From Burkholderiales bacterium (GTDB taxonomy: Bacteria; Pseudomonadota; Gammaproteobacteria; Burkholderiales; Burkholderiaceae_C): a stretch of 61,953 bases of DNA. The notes beneath the pieces were generated by a model. The model was not told the DNA's origin. It ran no database searches and saw only the letters and a program-made list of their open reading frames with translations. The first letter of the stretch is position 1. Every line of letters starts with the position of its first letter. Position numbers and translations under genes: made by a program. Shown one piece after another: positions 43,067-52,160 of the stretch. Where the stretch lies: contig JACPYV010000019.1 in NCBI GenBank assembly GCA_016195825.1, positions 1 to 61,953 on the forward strand. The letters are read 5' to 3'.

Positions 43067-44248
43067 CTAAGGCTTCACCGCCGCCAGCAGCTTGGCGACG
43101 AACTCGTTCAACGCTGGCCCGTTGTCTATCCAGCGCACCACCGCGACGACGTCGTTGTCCCAGTCGATGTAGATGATGTTCTGGCCGTTGCCGCGGAAGG
43201 TCACGCTGCTCTCGGGAGCGGCGGGCAGCGGTTTGCGGCCGGTGTTCAAGAACCAGTTGCAGTAACCGTACTCAGCGTTGTCCGGCCCCGGCGCACGGGC
43301 CTTGGCGATCCACTCGCGCGACACGAGCTGGCGACCGCTCCACTGCCCGTTCTGCAGAAAGAGGTAGCCGAAGCGCGCCATGTCCCAGGCGTCGATGAAC
43401 AGGCCGCCGCCCCAGTGGCCGCCTCCGGAGACCGACTGCATGCGCTGGCCATCCAGCTCCACCCAGCTGTTGTCATAACCCTGCCAGCGCCAGCGGCTGG
43501 ACGCGCCGATCGGGTCCATCAGCTGCTGCCGAAGCACCTCGGGCAGCGGCCGGCGCCAGACCTGCAGCGCGGCCAGGGCCAGCACGTTGACGCGCACGTC
43601 GTTGTATTTGTAGTGGGTGCCGGGCTCGTACACGGGGCGGTCGGGCCAGTCCTCGGGCGTCTTGCCCACCGGGCGGTCGGCCCAGTCGGGCTTGCCCCAC
43701 AAGCTGCCCTGCCAGTCACTGGTCTGGCGCAGCAGGTGATCCCAGGTGATGGGCGCGTTGTGCGCTGACGTGAAGAGGTCCACGCCGGGCGGCATCGCGT
43801 CGGCCACGCGCTCGTCGGTGCTGTGGATCAGGCCTTGCTGCCAGGCCAGGCCCACCACCGTGGACAGGAAGGTCTTGGTGATGCTGTGCGACATGTCCAC
43901 GCGCCGCGTGTCGCCCCACTCGGCCACCACCTTGCCACGGCGGACGACCACGCCGTTGGCGGCAGCACGCTCGCGCGTGGGGCCCAGCTGGCCGCCGAAA
44001 TAGGGCTCGGCCTTGCCGAAGGTCTGCGCCAGCGCGAGCGCCTGGTCCCGCGGCGCGGGGTTCTCGTGCGCCTGGGCGTAGGCGACGGCCTCGGCCAGCA
44101 GGGCCGCGTCCATGCCGACGGCGGCCGGCGCCACGCGCTGCCAGTCGCCCCGCGGGGGGTAGTAGGCCGGCGCCGCGGAGGCGGCCAGCGAGCCTGCAAA
44201 GGTGAAGGCGAAGGCGAGGGTGGCGAAGAGGCGGCGCGTCGTGCTCAT
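43067..44248 (-). CDS. Serine hydrolase of the beta-lactamase (class C/EstB) family, secreted
   Basis: This 393-residue protein has a signal peptide (to about residue 26, A-A-S-A-A-P). The S-x-x-K motif is S122-I-T-K (M-S-H-S-I-T-K-T-F), followed by a tyrosine motif around Y215-N-D. The fold is that of class C beta-lactamases and DD-peptidase-like esterases, but substrate preference cannot be told. Its start overlaps the stop of the upstream GST gene by four bases, making a three-gene operon with DoxX and GST. Confidence 0.82.
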   Translation of the reverse strand: MSTTRRLFATLAFAFTFAGSLAASAAPAYYPPRGDWQRVAPAAVGMDAALLAEAVAYAQAHENPAPRDQALALAQTFGKAEPYFGGQLGPTRERAAANGVVVRRGKVVAEWGDTRRVDMSHSITKTFLSTVVGLAWQQGLIHSTDERVADAMPPGVDLFTSAHNAPITWDHLLRQTSDWQGSLWGKPDWADRPVGKTPEDWPDRPVYEPGTHYKYNDVRVNVLALAALQVWRRPLPEVLRQQLMDPIGASSRWRWQGYDNSWVELDGQRMQSVSGGGHWGGGLFIDAWDMARFGYLFLQNGQWSGRQLVSREWIAKARAPGPDNAEYGYCNWFLNTGRKPLPAAPESSVTFRGNGQNIIYIDWDNDVVAVVRWIDNGPALNEFVAKLLAAVKP

Positions 44249-44919
44249 GCGGCCATTGTGGCCAGACGCCTCGACAAGGCCGTGCCGCGCGCCAGCAGGA
44301 AGGCGCGCAGCCGCTCGGCGTAGCCTGCCAGCACCGCCTCGCGCACCGAGGGCCGGCCGGCGAGCGCAGTACGCCAGGCCTGCACACGCGCCAGACCATC
44401 AAAAAGGGCTTCGGGCGGGATGACGTCGAAATAGCGGAATACCGGGCCGAACGCCGCGTCGACCAGACCGAAGCGCGTGCCGGCAAACCACGGCCCGTCA
44501 CCCAGGTCACCCAGCGCCGCCTCCAACTGCTCAAAGCGCGCCCGAAGCGCGGCCTGCGCCCGGGCCAGGGCCGCGTCGTCTGCCGCGCTGTAGAGCACGG
44601 CGATGCCGCTCAGCACGGCCGAGCTGAACTCCATCCAGGCCCGCTCGCGAGCCCGGGTCAGTGCGTCGGCCGCATGCAGGCGCGGCGGCCGGGTCTCGTC
44701 CAGGTACTCGCAGATGACGGCGGACTCGAACAGCACCTCGCCATCGACCCGCAGCACCGGTGTCCTGCCCAGCGGCGACAAGCGCAAGAACCAGTCGGGC
44801 TTCTCAGCCAGGTCCACGTCGATGCGATCGAAGGCCAGGCCCTTCTCCTTCAACACGATGGCGGCGCGCTGCACGTAGGGGCACAGCGCATGGCTGACGA
44901 GGGTGAGGCCCGCCGTCAT
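44245..44919 (-). CDS. Glutathione S-transferase
   Basis: This 224-residue protein has an N-terminal thioredoxin fold (L-T-L-V-S-H-A-L-C-P-Y-V-Q-R, with C-P-Y near the active site; L-G-R-T-P-V-L; F-E-S-A-V-I-C-E-Y-L) and a C-terminal helical domain. The C-P-Y pattern is closest to omega or DHAR-like GSTs that use cysteine. It overlaps the DoxX gene upstream and the serine hydrolase gene downstream by four bases each. Confidence 0.85.
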   Translation of the reverse strand: MTAGLTLVSHALCPYVQRAAIVLKEKGLAFDRIDVDLAEKPDWFLRLSPLGRTPVLRVDGEVLFESAVICEYLDETRPPRLHAADALTRARERAWMEFSSAVLSGIAVLYSAADDAALARAQAALRARFEQLEAALGDLGDGPWFAGTRFGLVDAAFGPVFRYFDVIPPEALFDGLARVQAWRTALAGRPSVREAVLAGYAERLRAFLLARGTALSRRLATMAA

Positions 44920-45326
44920 CGCGTACCCCAGGTCAGCCACGTACTGCGACGCAACGCGAAGGCACCATCGCCAGACAGCCACAGCGCCGCCGACGCGACG
45001 GCCAGGAATACCGGGTACTCCCAGCCGCCGCCGGGTGCGTTGAAGACCCAGCCATTGGGCGCATGCACCCAGGCTGCGCCGAGCAGGATGGGCGCCAGCG
45101 CCAGAGCGACCTGGCGCGGGTAGACGCCGAGCAGCAGCAGTGCACCGCCAACCGCCTCGGCCGCGAAGACGGCGTAGGCCAGCGCGCCCGGCAGCCCCTG
45201 GCCGGCGAAGAACTGCGCCGTGCCCGGCAGCGTGAAGACGAACAGCTTGAGCCCGGCATGCGCCAAGTACATCAGGCCCAGGGACAGGCGCAGCAGCAGC
45301 AGGCCCAGGGGTGTCGAGGAGGCCAT
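44916..45326 (-). CDS. DoxX family membrane protein
   Basis: This 136-residue protein has four membrane helices. The DoxX pattern is seen in L-L-L-R-L-S-L-G-L-M-Y-L-A-H-A-G-L-K and A-E-A-V-G-G-A-L-L-L-L-G. Such proteins are linked to redox or thiol homeostasis in the membrane, which fits the coupled GST. It is divergent from the LysR gene, with 89 bases between the starts. Confidence 0.82.
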   Translation of the reverse strand: MASSTPLGLLLLRLSLGLMYLAHAGLKLFVFTLPGTAQFFAGQGLPGALAYAVFAAEAVGGALLLLGVYPRQVALALAPILLGAAWVHAPNGWVFNAPGGGWEYPVFLAVASAALWLSGDGAFALRRSTWLTWGTR

Positions 45327-45415
45327 GGGGCGTCTCCGTGGAGTGGGGGTACAGCCAATGTAGGCAGGCACGGCAGGCAACAAAATACGCAATCCCGTCA
45401 ACTCCGATTGCAGCC

Positions 45416-46288
45416 ATGCAATACGAACTCGCCCCTGCCGACCTGGCGCTGGTGCTGGCCCTGCATCGCGCCGGCACGCTGGCCGCTGCGGGCGAGCGCC
45501 TGGGCGTGAACGCGTCCACAGTGTTCCGCATGCTGCAGCGGCTGGAGCGTGGTCTCGGGCAGACGTTGTTCGAGCGCGGCCGACGCGGCTACCAAGCCGG
45601 CGAGCTCGCGCGCACGCTGGCGACCCAGGCCGAGCAGGTGGAGGCCGCGCTGGAAGCGGCCCGCGCTGCGGCCCAGGCCCAGCCCGGCCAGGCGGCCGGC
45701 AGCGTGCGCATCACCACGACCGACACGCTGCTGCACGGCCTGCTCGCCTCGGCGCTCGCGGCCCTTCACCGTGCCCAGCCACGGCTGCAGTTCGAGCTGC
45801 ACACCGGCAACGAGCTGGCCAGCCTGACGCGGCGCGACGCCGACATCGCACTGCGCGCCACCGCCAAACCGCCGCCCCACCTGATCGGCCGCCGCGTCGG
45901 GCCTATCCGCGTGGCCGTCTACGCGGCGCACGGCGGCCCCATCCGGCACTGGCGCCAGGTCGAGGCCGGCGAGGCCGCCTGGGTGGCGCCCGACGACGGC
46001 CTGCCCGAGCACCCGTCCGTGCGCTGGCGGCACAAGCACTTCCCGACGCTGCAGCCGGCCTGGCGTACGGGCAGCGTGCAGAGCGTGGCCGAGCTGGTGG
46101 CGCAAGGCCTGGGCGTGGGTGTGCTGCCACTCTTCCTGGCCGAGCCACGCCGCGAGCTGCGCCGGCTGACCGAGCCGCTGGACGAGGCCGAGACCGACCT
46201 CTGGCTGCTGACCCACCCCGAGACCCGCCACCTGCAGCGCGTGCACGCGGTCTACGACCATCTGGCCCGGGCCCTGGTGCTGGATTGA
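45416..46288 (+). CDS. LysR family transcriptional regulator
   Basis: This 290-residue regulator has an N-terminal winged helix (A-L-H-R-A-G-T-L-A-A-A-G-E-R-L-G-V-N-A-S-T-V-F-R) followed by a LysR effector domain. It is slightly short and its effector-binding half is Arg-rich. It is divergent from DoxX-GST-serine hydrolase, the likely target operon. The start was set at 45416, where the HTH alignment begins. Confidence 0.85.
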   Translation: MQYELAPADLALVLALHRAGTLAAAGERLGVNASTVFRMLQRLERGLGQTLFERGRRGYQAGELARTLATQAEQVEAALEAARAAAQAQPGQAAGSVRITTTDTLLHGLLASALAALHRAQPRLQFELHTGNELASLTRRDADIALRATAKPPPHLIGRRVGPIRVAVYAAHGGPIRHWRQVEAGEAAWVAPDDGLPEHPSVRWRHKHFPTLQPAWRTGSVQSVAELVAQGLGVGVLPLFLAEPRRELRRLTEPLDEAETDLWLLTHPETRHLQRVHAVYDHLARALVLD

Positions 46289-46310
46289 GCCGTGTCAATG
46301 CACAAACCGC

Positions 46311-46341
46311 TTGACCTTGCCATGATGGGAAGGTTGACGAT
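46311..46341 (+). promoter_or_regulatory. CueR-type copper-responsive promoter of copA
   Basis: A -35 TTGACC (46311-46316) overlaps a dyad with arms ACCTTGCC (46314-46321) and GGGAAGGT (46327-46334), seven of eight positions symmetric. A -10-like GACGAT at 46336-46341 gives the 19-base spacer of MerR-family promoters. The predicted transcript start is at or next to the copA ATG (46348). Confidence 0.75.
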
Positions 46342-46347
46342 GCCGCC

Positions 46348-48552
46348 ATGAACACCGCCACTGCCTCTTCCTCCTCCGCCCTCCACGACGTGACGCTGCA
46401 GGTCAGCGGCATGAGCTGCGCGTCCTGCGTGCGCCGCGTCGAGAAGGCCTTGCAGGCCGTCCCCGGCGTGCAGGCGGCCAGCGTCAACCTGGCCACCGAG
46501 AAGGCCTCAGTCAAGGCGCTGGGTAATGTGCCGGTGGCGGCCTTGACGGCGGCGCTGGCCAAGGCCGGCTACCCCGCCACTGCCACCGGCACCACCGCCC
46601 CCGCCGGGTCACCCGCCACGGGCTGGCCCGCCTGGTGGCCGGCCGCAGCCGGCGCCGTGCTGAGCCTGCCGCTGATGCTGCCCATGCTGCTGGCGCCGCT
46701 CGGCGTGGCGCTGATGCTGCCGGGCTGGCTGCAGCTGCTGCTGGCCACGCCTGTGCAGTTCGGGCTGGGGGCGCGCTTCTACCGCGCCGGCTGGGGCGCC
46801 CTGCGGGCCGGCAGCGGCAACATGGACCTGCTGGTCGCGCTGGGCACGTCGGCGGCCTACGGCCTGTCGGTCTACCTGCTGGCGCGGCACCCGGGCCACG
46901 TGCATCTGTACTTTGAGGCTTCGGCCGTGGTCATCACGCTGGTGCTGCTGGGCAAGTTTCTGGAGCAGCGCGCCAAGCGGCAGACCACCGACGCCATCCG
47001 CGCGCTGAACGCGCTGCAGCCCGCCACGGCCCGCGTGCTGCGCGGTGACGGCAGCGAGGTCGAGCTGCCGGTCTCCGCGGTGGCCGTGGGCGACATGGTG
47101 GCCGTGCGGCCCGGCGACCGCATCCCGGTGGACGGCGACATCGTCAGCGGCCGCAGCCACGTGGACGAGTCGCTCATCACGGGCGAGAGCCTGCCTGTGG
47201 CCAAGGCGCCAGGGGAGCGCGTGACCGGCGGTGCCATCAACGCCGAAGGCGCGCTGACCGTGCGCACGACGGCCATCGGTGCGGAGACGACGCTGGCGCG
47301 CATCATCCGCATGGTGGAGTCGGCCCAGGCCGCAAAGGCGCCCATCCAGCGCATCGTGGACAGCGTCAGCGCCGTCTTCGTGCCCGTCGTGCTGGTCATC
47401 GCGGCGCTGACCTTCGCCGGCTGGCTGCTGCAAGGCGCCGGTGCGGAGCAAGCCCTCGTCAACGCGGTGGCCGTGCTGGTCATCGCCTGCCCCTGCGCGC
47501 TGGGCCTGGCCACACCCACCACGCTGATGGCGGGCACCGGCGTGGCGGCGCGCCAGGGCATCCTCATCAAGGACGCTGAAGCGCTGGAGCTGGCGCATGC
47601 GGTGACGGTAGTCGCCTTCGACAAGACCGGCACGCTGACGGTGGGCCGGCCCGCGCTTGTGGCCGCCGTACCGGTGAAGGGCGGCACGCGCGACGGACTG
47701 CTGCAACTTGCCGCCGCGCTGCAGCGCAGCAGCAGCCACCCACTGGCCGTCGCCGTGCTCAACGCGGCGAAGGACCTGCCCGCGCTGCCGGTCGAGCAAG
47801 CCCGCGCGCTGCCGGGCCGCGGCGTGCAAGGCGTCGTGAACGAGCGCACGCTGTCCCTGGGCAGCGCGCGGCTGGCGCAGGAGCTCGGTGTCGATGCCGG
47901 CGCGCTGGCGGCAAGGGCACAACAACTGGAGGCCGACGGCCACACCGTGTCGTGGCTGATGGACGGTGCACAGCCGCTGGGCCTGCTGGCCTTCGGCGAC
48001 CAAGTGAAGGACACAGCCGCGCAGGCCGTGGCGCAGCTGCAGGCGCGCGGTATCCGCACCGTCATGCTGACGGGCGACAGCCGCGGCGCGGCGGCGGGTG
48101 TGGCGCGCACGCTGGGCATCACCGAGGTCCATGCCGAGGTGCTGCCGGGCGACAAGGCCGCCCTGGTGCAGCGGCTGCGCGAAGGCGGTGCGGTGGTCGC
48201 CTTCGTCGGCGACGGGTTGAACGACGGGCCGGCACTTGCGGCTGCGTCGGTGGGCTTTGCGATGGCCGGCGGCGCCGACGTGGCTACCGAAGCCGCCGGC
48301 GTCACGCTGATGCGGGGTGACCCACGCCTGGTGGCCGACGCGCTGGACGTGTCCCGCCGCACCTACGCCAAGATCCGCCAGGGTCTGTTCTGGGCCTTTG
48401 CCTACAACGTGGTGGGCATCCCGCTCGCCGCACTGGGGCTTCTGAACCCCGTCATCGCCGGCGCGGCCATGGCCTTCAGCAGCGTCAGCGTGGTCGCCAA
48501 TGCGCTGACGCTGCGGCGCTGGCGCGGCGCTGCCATGGCGGTGCAGCGATGA
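46348..48552 (+). CDS. copA: Copper-exporting P1B-type ATPase
   Basis: This 734-residue inner-membrane pump has one N-terminal heavy-metal domain (G-M-S-C24-A-S-C27). The transmembrane metal site is C381-P-C383, the phosphorylated aspartate is D425 in D-K-T-G-T-L-T, followed by S-S-H-P-L and [10 protein letters not shown]. The C-P-C and the later N-V-V-G and [10 protein letters not shown] sequences fit Cu(I) export. It overlaps cueR as ATGA (48549-48552) and has a CueR operator upstream. Confidence 0.95.
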   Translation: MNTATASSSSALHDVTLQVSGMSCASCVRRVEKALQAVPGVQAASVNLATEKASVKALGNVPVAALTAALAKAGYPATATGTTAPAGSPATGWPAWWPAAAGAVLSLPLMLPMLLAPLGVALMLPGWLQLLLATPVQFGLGARFYRAGWGALRAGSGNMDLLVALGTSAAYGLSVYLLARHPGHVHLYFEASAVVITLVLLGKFLEQRAKRQTTDAIRALNALQPATARVLRGDGSEVELPVSAVAVGDMVAVRPGDRIPVDGDIVSGRSHVDESLITGESLPVAKAPGERVTGGAINAEGALTVRTTAIGAETTLARIIRMVESAQAAKAPIQRIVDSVSAVFVPVVLVIAALTFAGWLLQGAGAEQALVNAVAVLVIACPCALGLATPTTLMAGTGVAARQGILIKDAEALELAHAVTVVAFDKTGTLTVGRPALVAAVPVKGGTRDGLLQLAAALQRSSSHPLAVAVLNAAKDLPALPVEQARALPGRGVQGVVNERTLSLGSARLAQELGVDAGALAARAQQLEADGHTVSWLMDGAQPLGLLAFGDQVKDTAAQAVAQLQARGIRTVMLTGDSRGAAAGVARTLGITEVHAEVLPGDKAALVQRLREGGAVVAFVGDGLNDGPALAAASVGFAMAGGADVATEAAGVTLMRGDPRLVADALDVSRRTYAKIRQGLFWAFAYNVVGIPLAALGLLNPVIAGAAMAFSSVSVVANALTLRRWRGAAMAVQR

Positions 48553-48944
48553 ACATCGGTGCGGCGGCCCAGGCCTCGGGCATGTCGGCCAAGATGATCC
48601 GGCACTACGAAAGCATCGGCCTGCTGGCGGCGCCGGCCCGCAGCGAGGCCGGCTACCGCGTCTACGGCGAGCGTGAGGTCCACCTGCTGCGCTTCATCCG
48701 CCACTCGCGCGACCTGGGCTTCTCGCTGGCCCAGACGGCCGCGCTGCTGGGTCTGTGGCAGGACCGCGCCCGGTCGAGCCGCGACGTGCGCGCGTTGGCG
48801 CAGGCGCATCTGGCCGAGGTCGAGACCAAGCTCGCCGAATTGCACGCGATGAAGGCGACGCTGCAGGACCTGCTGCACAGCTGCCACGGCGACGACCGGC
48901 CCGACTGCCCCATCCTCGACACGCTGGCGCGCAGCAACCGTTAA
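48549..48944 (+). CDS. cueR: Copper-responsive MerR-family regulator
   Basis: This 131-residue regulator has a MerR winged helix ([11 protein letters not shown]) and a dimer helix. The metal loop has C112 and C120 ([10 protein letters not shown]), the same positions as in E. coli CueR, and S77 as expected for a monovalent-metal sensor. Its start overlaps the copA stop, so sensor and pump are made together and are autoregulated from the copA promoter. Confidence 0.92.
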   Translation: MNIGAAAQASGMSAKMIRHYESIGLLAAPARSEAGYRVYGEREVHLLRFIRHSRDLGFSLAQTAALLGLWQDRARSSRDVRALAQAHLAEVETKLAELHAMKATLQDLLHSCHGDDRPDCPILDTLARSNR

Positions 48945-49003
48945 CAAAAGCCTGACGCTTCCGCGCTATCGTTGGCCATCCTCATCCCCTGAGAGCCTCA
49001 CCG

Positions 49004-49444
49004 ATGCGCCTCGTCCTTCTCGCCACCCTGGCCTTCGCCGCGCATGCCGCCCAGGCCGACTCGTTCGTCTCCTCCGCCGCCGGTGCCGGCTCGGCGTCGT
49101 CGGGCAGCGTGTCCGACTCCTTCAAGCAGTCCTCTGGCAGCAGCAGCGGCGGCGAACGCCGCGCCGAGGGCCGCTACCGTGTCACCGAGGTCGCGCAGGC
49201 CGAAGCCGGCAAGCTGCGTCTGACGCTGGCGCGCGATGGCGCCCGTGACGCGAATGACACCGTGGAGCTGACGTTGCCGCAGCAGGCGCTGGCCGCCCGC
49301 ACCGTCAACGTCGGCGACGAGGTGCAGGCCACGCCCCAGCCCTATGGCATCGCCTTCGCCCATGCCGACACCGGCCAGGCCTTCTTCCTGGTGCTGGAAG
49401 ACGCCTGGCACCGCGAGCTGGCGGCACGCGTCGTCAGGCCTTGA
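49004..49444 (+). CDS. Secreted Ser/Gly-rich protein of unknown function
   Basis: This 146-residue protein has a signal peptide (MRLVLLATLAFAAHAAQA). A flexible Ser/Gly stretch follows (about 20-50), then a compact domain with Y-R-V-T-E-V, V-E-L-T-L-P and Y-G-I-A-F-A-H. No family is recognised. Its stop overlaps the TTG start of the DUF2145 gene, suggesting a secreted pair. Confidence 0.65.
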   Translation: MRLVLLATLAFAAHAAQADSFVSSAAGAGSASSGSVSDSFKQSSGSSSGGERRAEGRYRVTEVAQAEAGKLRLTLARDGARDANDTVELTLPQQALAARTVNVGDEVQATPQPYGIAFAHADTGQAFFLVLEDAWHRELAARVVRP

Positions 49445-50331
49445 GTCGACTCGCCGCGGCGGCCCTCGCGCTGGCGGCGGGCCTGGCCCAGGCGGGGTCG
49501 CCGACGTCTTCGCCACCCCGGGGCTGCGACCGCAGCCATGACATCACCGCCACGCAGCAGGACCGGCTGCTGCGCTTCACGGCCGTCATCCGGCAAGTGC
49601 TGGCCGAGTCCGGCTCGCAGGCCGCGCTGATCTCGCGCTCGGGCACCGACCTGTCGCGCTTCGGCCTGCGCTACTCGCACGCCGGCGTCGCGTTGGCCGA
49701 CGGCCTGGACACGCCCTGGGCCGTGCGCCAGCTCTACTACGCCTGCGCTGAGGGCGCCTCGCGCCTCTTCGACCAGGGCCTGGCCGGCTTCGTGGCCGGC
49801 AGCGACGACGCCGACCTCGGCTACGTCAGCCTGCTGCTGCTGCCCCCCGAGGCCGCCGGACCGCTGACGGCGGCGACGCGGGACAACGCCGTGGTGCTGG
49901 GCCTGCTGAACGCGCGCTACAGCGCCAACGCCTACCCTTTCAGCACCCGCTACCAGAACTGCAACCAATGGGTCGCCGAACTGCTGGCCGCGGCCACCGC
50001 CGGCGGCCGCACGCGCGAAGACGCCCAGGCCTGGCTGCGGCGCGAGGGCTACGCCCCCGAGCCGGTGCACGCCTCACCCTGGCTGATGCTGGCAGGCCGC
50101 TTCGTGCCTTGGCTGCACTTCGACGATCACCCTCAAGCGCAGCTCGCCGATGGCGCCGTGCAGACCAGCCTACCCACCAGCCTGGAGGCCTTCGCGCTGG
50201 CGCGCTGGCCGGCGGCGCGGCGCGTCGAGTTCTGCCACGGGCCGCGAGGCGTCGTGCAGCGCGAGGCCGGCGCGCCGCTGACGGCGGGCTGCGTGCCGCA
50301 AGATGGCGACCGGGTCACGGCGCTGGACTGA
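49441..50331 (+). CDS. DUF2145 family secreted protein
   Basis: This 296-residue protein has a signal peptide (S-R-L-A-A-A-A-L-A-L-A-A-G-L-A-Q-A). The family's conserved histidine and cysteine occur in L-R-Y-S-H-A-G-V-A and Y-Q-N-C-N-Q-W-V, compatible with an NlpC/P60-like cysteine hydrolase, though activity is unproven. The start is TTG (49441), overlapping the upstream TGA. The stop abuts the stop of the convergent GGDEF gene with no gap. Confidence 0.72.
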   Translation: MSRLAAAALALAAGLAQAGSPTSSPPRGCDRSHDITATQQDRLLRFTAVIRQVLAESGSQAALISRSGTDLSRFGLRYSHAGVALADGLDTPWAVRQLYYACAEGASRLFDQGLAGFVAGSDDADLGYVSLLLLPPEAAGPLTAATRDNAVVLGLLNARYSANAYPFSTRYQNCNQWVAELLAAATAGGRTREDAQAWLRREGYAPEPVHASPWLMLAGRFVPWLHFDDHPQAQLADGAVQTSLPTSLEAFALARWPAARRVEFCHGPRGVVQREAGAPLTAGCVPQDGDRVTALD

Positions 50332-51528
50332 TCAGGCGATGACCTGGAGGGGCGGCTGCATTTCACCGGCCTGCCACTGGGCCACGCCCAGGCTGACTGT
50401 GACGTGCAGTTGCCGCCCGCCCTCGGTCGCGACGCCTTCGCTCTGCTCGACCAGGACCCGCAGCCGCTCGGCCACCTCAAGCGCCTGCGCCAGCGGCGTC
50501 TCCGGCAGCACCAGCACGAATTCTTCGCCGCCATAACGCGCCACCCAGTCGGAACTCCCTCGCAAGGTAGTGCGCAGCCACTGGCCCATCGCAGCAAGCA
50601 CGCGATCACCCGCCGGGTGGCCATGGTTGTCGTTGATGGCCTTGAAGCGATCCACGTCGCAGAACACGATGGACAGCGGCCGTGCATAGCGCTCGGCATG
50701 GGTCAGCGCATCCGGATACTTTTGCGTGAAAGCCAGGCGGTTGTGGCAGCCGGTCAGCGGATCGGTCACGGCCAGGGTCTTGAGGGTATCCAAGGCCGTC
50801 TGCAACTGTTCGGTGCGCTCGGCAACGCGGGCATCCAGTTCACGCACATGGCCCGCGATGCGGGCCTGCAAGCTGGCAATGCCCTCGGCGACGAGATCGA
50901 GTTCGTCCTGGCTCGGCTTCGGCGGCCGCTGCAGCAACAGCCGCTGATCGAGCTGGTTCGCCCCCAGCCCGCGCAGGAAGCCGGCGAGCTCCTGCATCGG
51001 CAGCTGCAGTTGCCGCCTCAGCATGACGAGCTCGACGCCCAGCACCAGCGCCACCAAGACCAAGCTGGAGGCCATGGACTTGAGCGCAGCCTGCATAGCG
51101 ATGCGGTCGATGGCTGCCTGGTCAATGTCGATCCTCAGCGTCCCGATCGGCCTCGCATCTCGAATTATGGGCAACTGAATGTCGGCATGACGATGCTGCT
51201 TGCCCGCCGACCCGCTCACTGCAAACCGCGCCCCGCCCGCCGGTTCAGCGACTTCCACATAGTCAACACCCGGCCATGAGGCCACGGTGGAGATATGCGG
51301 TTGTATGAGGTCAGGCGAGACTTGCCAGAGCGCCTCCGCAACATTCCTTGCCAGCGCCTCCCCCTGCTGCCTCAGCGCCGCATTCACTTGCGCCGAAGCC
51401 TCCCGGTGCGCCCACCAGCCCACGCAGGCACTGAGCGCCAGGCTCATCAACAAGCTCCACGCCAGGATGGCGCGGATCAGTCGAACAGCGATCGGTTGGA
51501 AGCGGGGCTCTTTCATGCAGGAGTCCAA
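50332..51528 (-). CDS. Diguanylate cyclase (GGDEF), C-terminus truncated
   Basis: This 398-residue protein has two membrane segments (about 18-38 and 155-172) around a periplasmic sensor domain, a HAMP-like linker and coiled coil, and a GGDEF domain with G-G-E-E-F (R-Y-G-G-E-E-F). It would make cyclic di-GMP from GTP. The I-site R-x-x-D is absent (G-S-S-D). The domain stops after V-S-L-G-V-A with a short tail, so the final helix with A-D-x-A-L-Y-x-A-K, about 25-30 residues, is missing. Activity may be reduced or lost. Confidence 0.85.
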   Translation of the reverse strand: MDSCMKEPRFQPIAVRLIRAILAWSLLMSLALSACVGWWAHREASAQVNAALRQQGEALARNVAEALWQVSPDLIQPHISTVASWPGVDYVEVAEPAGGARFAVSGSAGKQHRHADIQLPIIRDARPIGTLRIDIDQAAIDRIAMQAALKSMASSLVLVALVLGVELVMLRRQLQLPMQELAGFLRGLGANQLDQRLLLQRPPKPSQDELDLVAEGIASLQARIAGHVRELDARVAERTEQLQTALDTLKTLAVTDPLTGCHNRLAFTQKYPDALTHAERYARPLSIVFCDVDRFKAINDNHGHPAGDRVLAAMGQWLRTTLRGSSDWVARYGGEEFVLVLPETPLAQALEVAERLRVLVEQSEGVATEGGRQLHVTVSLGVAQWQAGEMQPPLQVIA

Positions 51529-51610
51529 AACACGGCGCCGCGATGTTAGAGACCCCTGTCATGCGTCCACGGCAAGATAGGCTGTCCTTTTTCACGGGAA
51601 CGCCGCTCCG

Positions 51611-52069
51611 ATGCCGACTGACCCCACAGCCCGCCAGGTGGCCGACCTGATCGCCCGCTACACGCCCGAGATGGCCCATGCCATCACAGCCTGCCGGCGC
51701 AAGCTCTGCGCCCGTGTGCCGCGGGGTTTCGAGCTGGTCTACGACAACTACAACGCGCTGGCAATCGGCTATGCGCATGCGGACAAAGCCTCGGCAAGCC
51801 TGGTCTCCATTGCCGGCTACCCGCGCTGGGTAACGCTGTTCTTCCTGTACGGAAAGGACCTGCCCGACCCCGAAGGCCTGCTGGAAGGCGAAGGCGCGCG
51901 GGTGCGCAGCATCCGGCTCGGCTCGCCGGACGACCTCGACAGGCCCGCGGTGCAACGGCTGCTGACGCTGGCACTGGCGTCGCACGAGGCGGACTTCGCG
52001 GCCGCGCCGCCGCTGAAGACCGTCGTCAAGGCCGTGGCGGCCAGGCAGCGAGAACGCCGGCCGGCCTGA
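51611..52069 (+). CDS. DUF1801-like protein
   Basis: This 152-residue soluble protein resembles DUF1801/YdhG-type proteins: V-Y-D-N-Y-N-A-L-A-I-G-Y, then Y-P-R-W-V-T-L-F-F-L-Y-G-K-D-L-P-D-P and R-S-I-R-L. Function is unknown. It is divergent from the GGDEF gene, with 82 bases between the starts, and its stop is 91 bases before the next gene. Confidence 0.65.
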   Translation: MPTDPTARQVADLIARYTPEMAHAITACRRKLCARVPRGFELVYDNYNALAIGYAHADKASASLVSIAGYPRWVTLFFLYGKDLPDPEGLLEGEGARVRSIRLGSPDDLDRPAVQRLLTLALASHEADFAAAPPLKTVVKAVAARQRERRPA

Positions 52070-52160
52070 CCGACGCCAGCTCGACAGAAGTGCGGATGCC
52101 AACCGCGCCGCGGCTGCGCACAGTCCGCCCCCACAACATCAATGCGCTCTGGGGGCTGAA

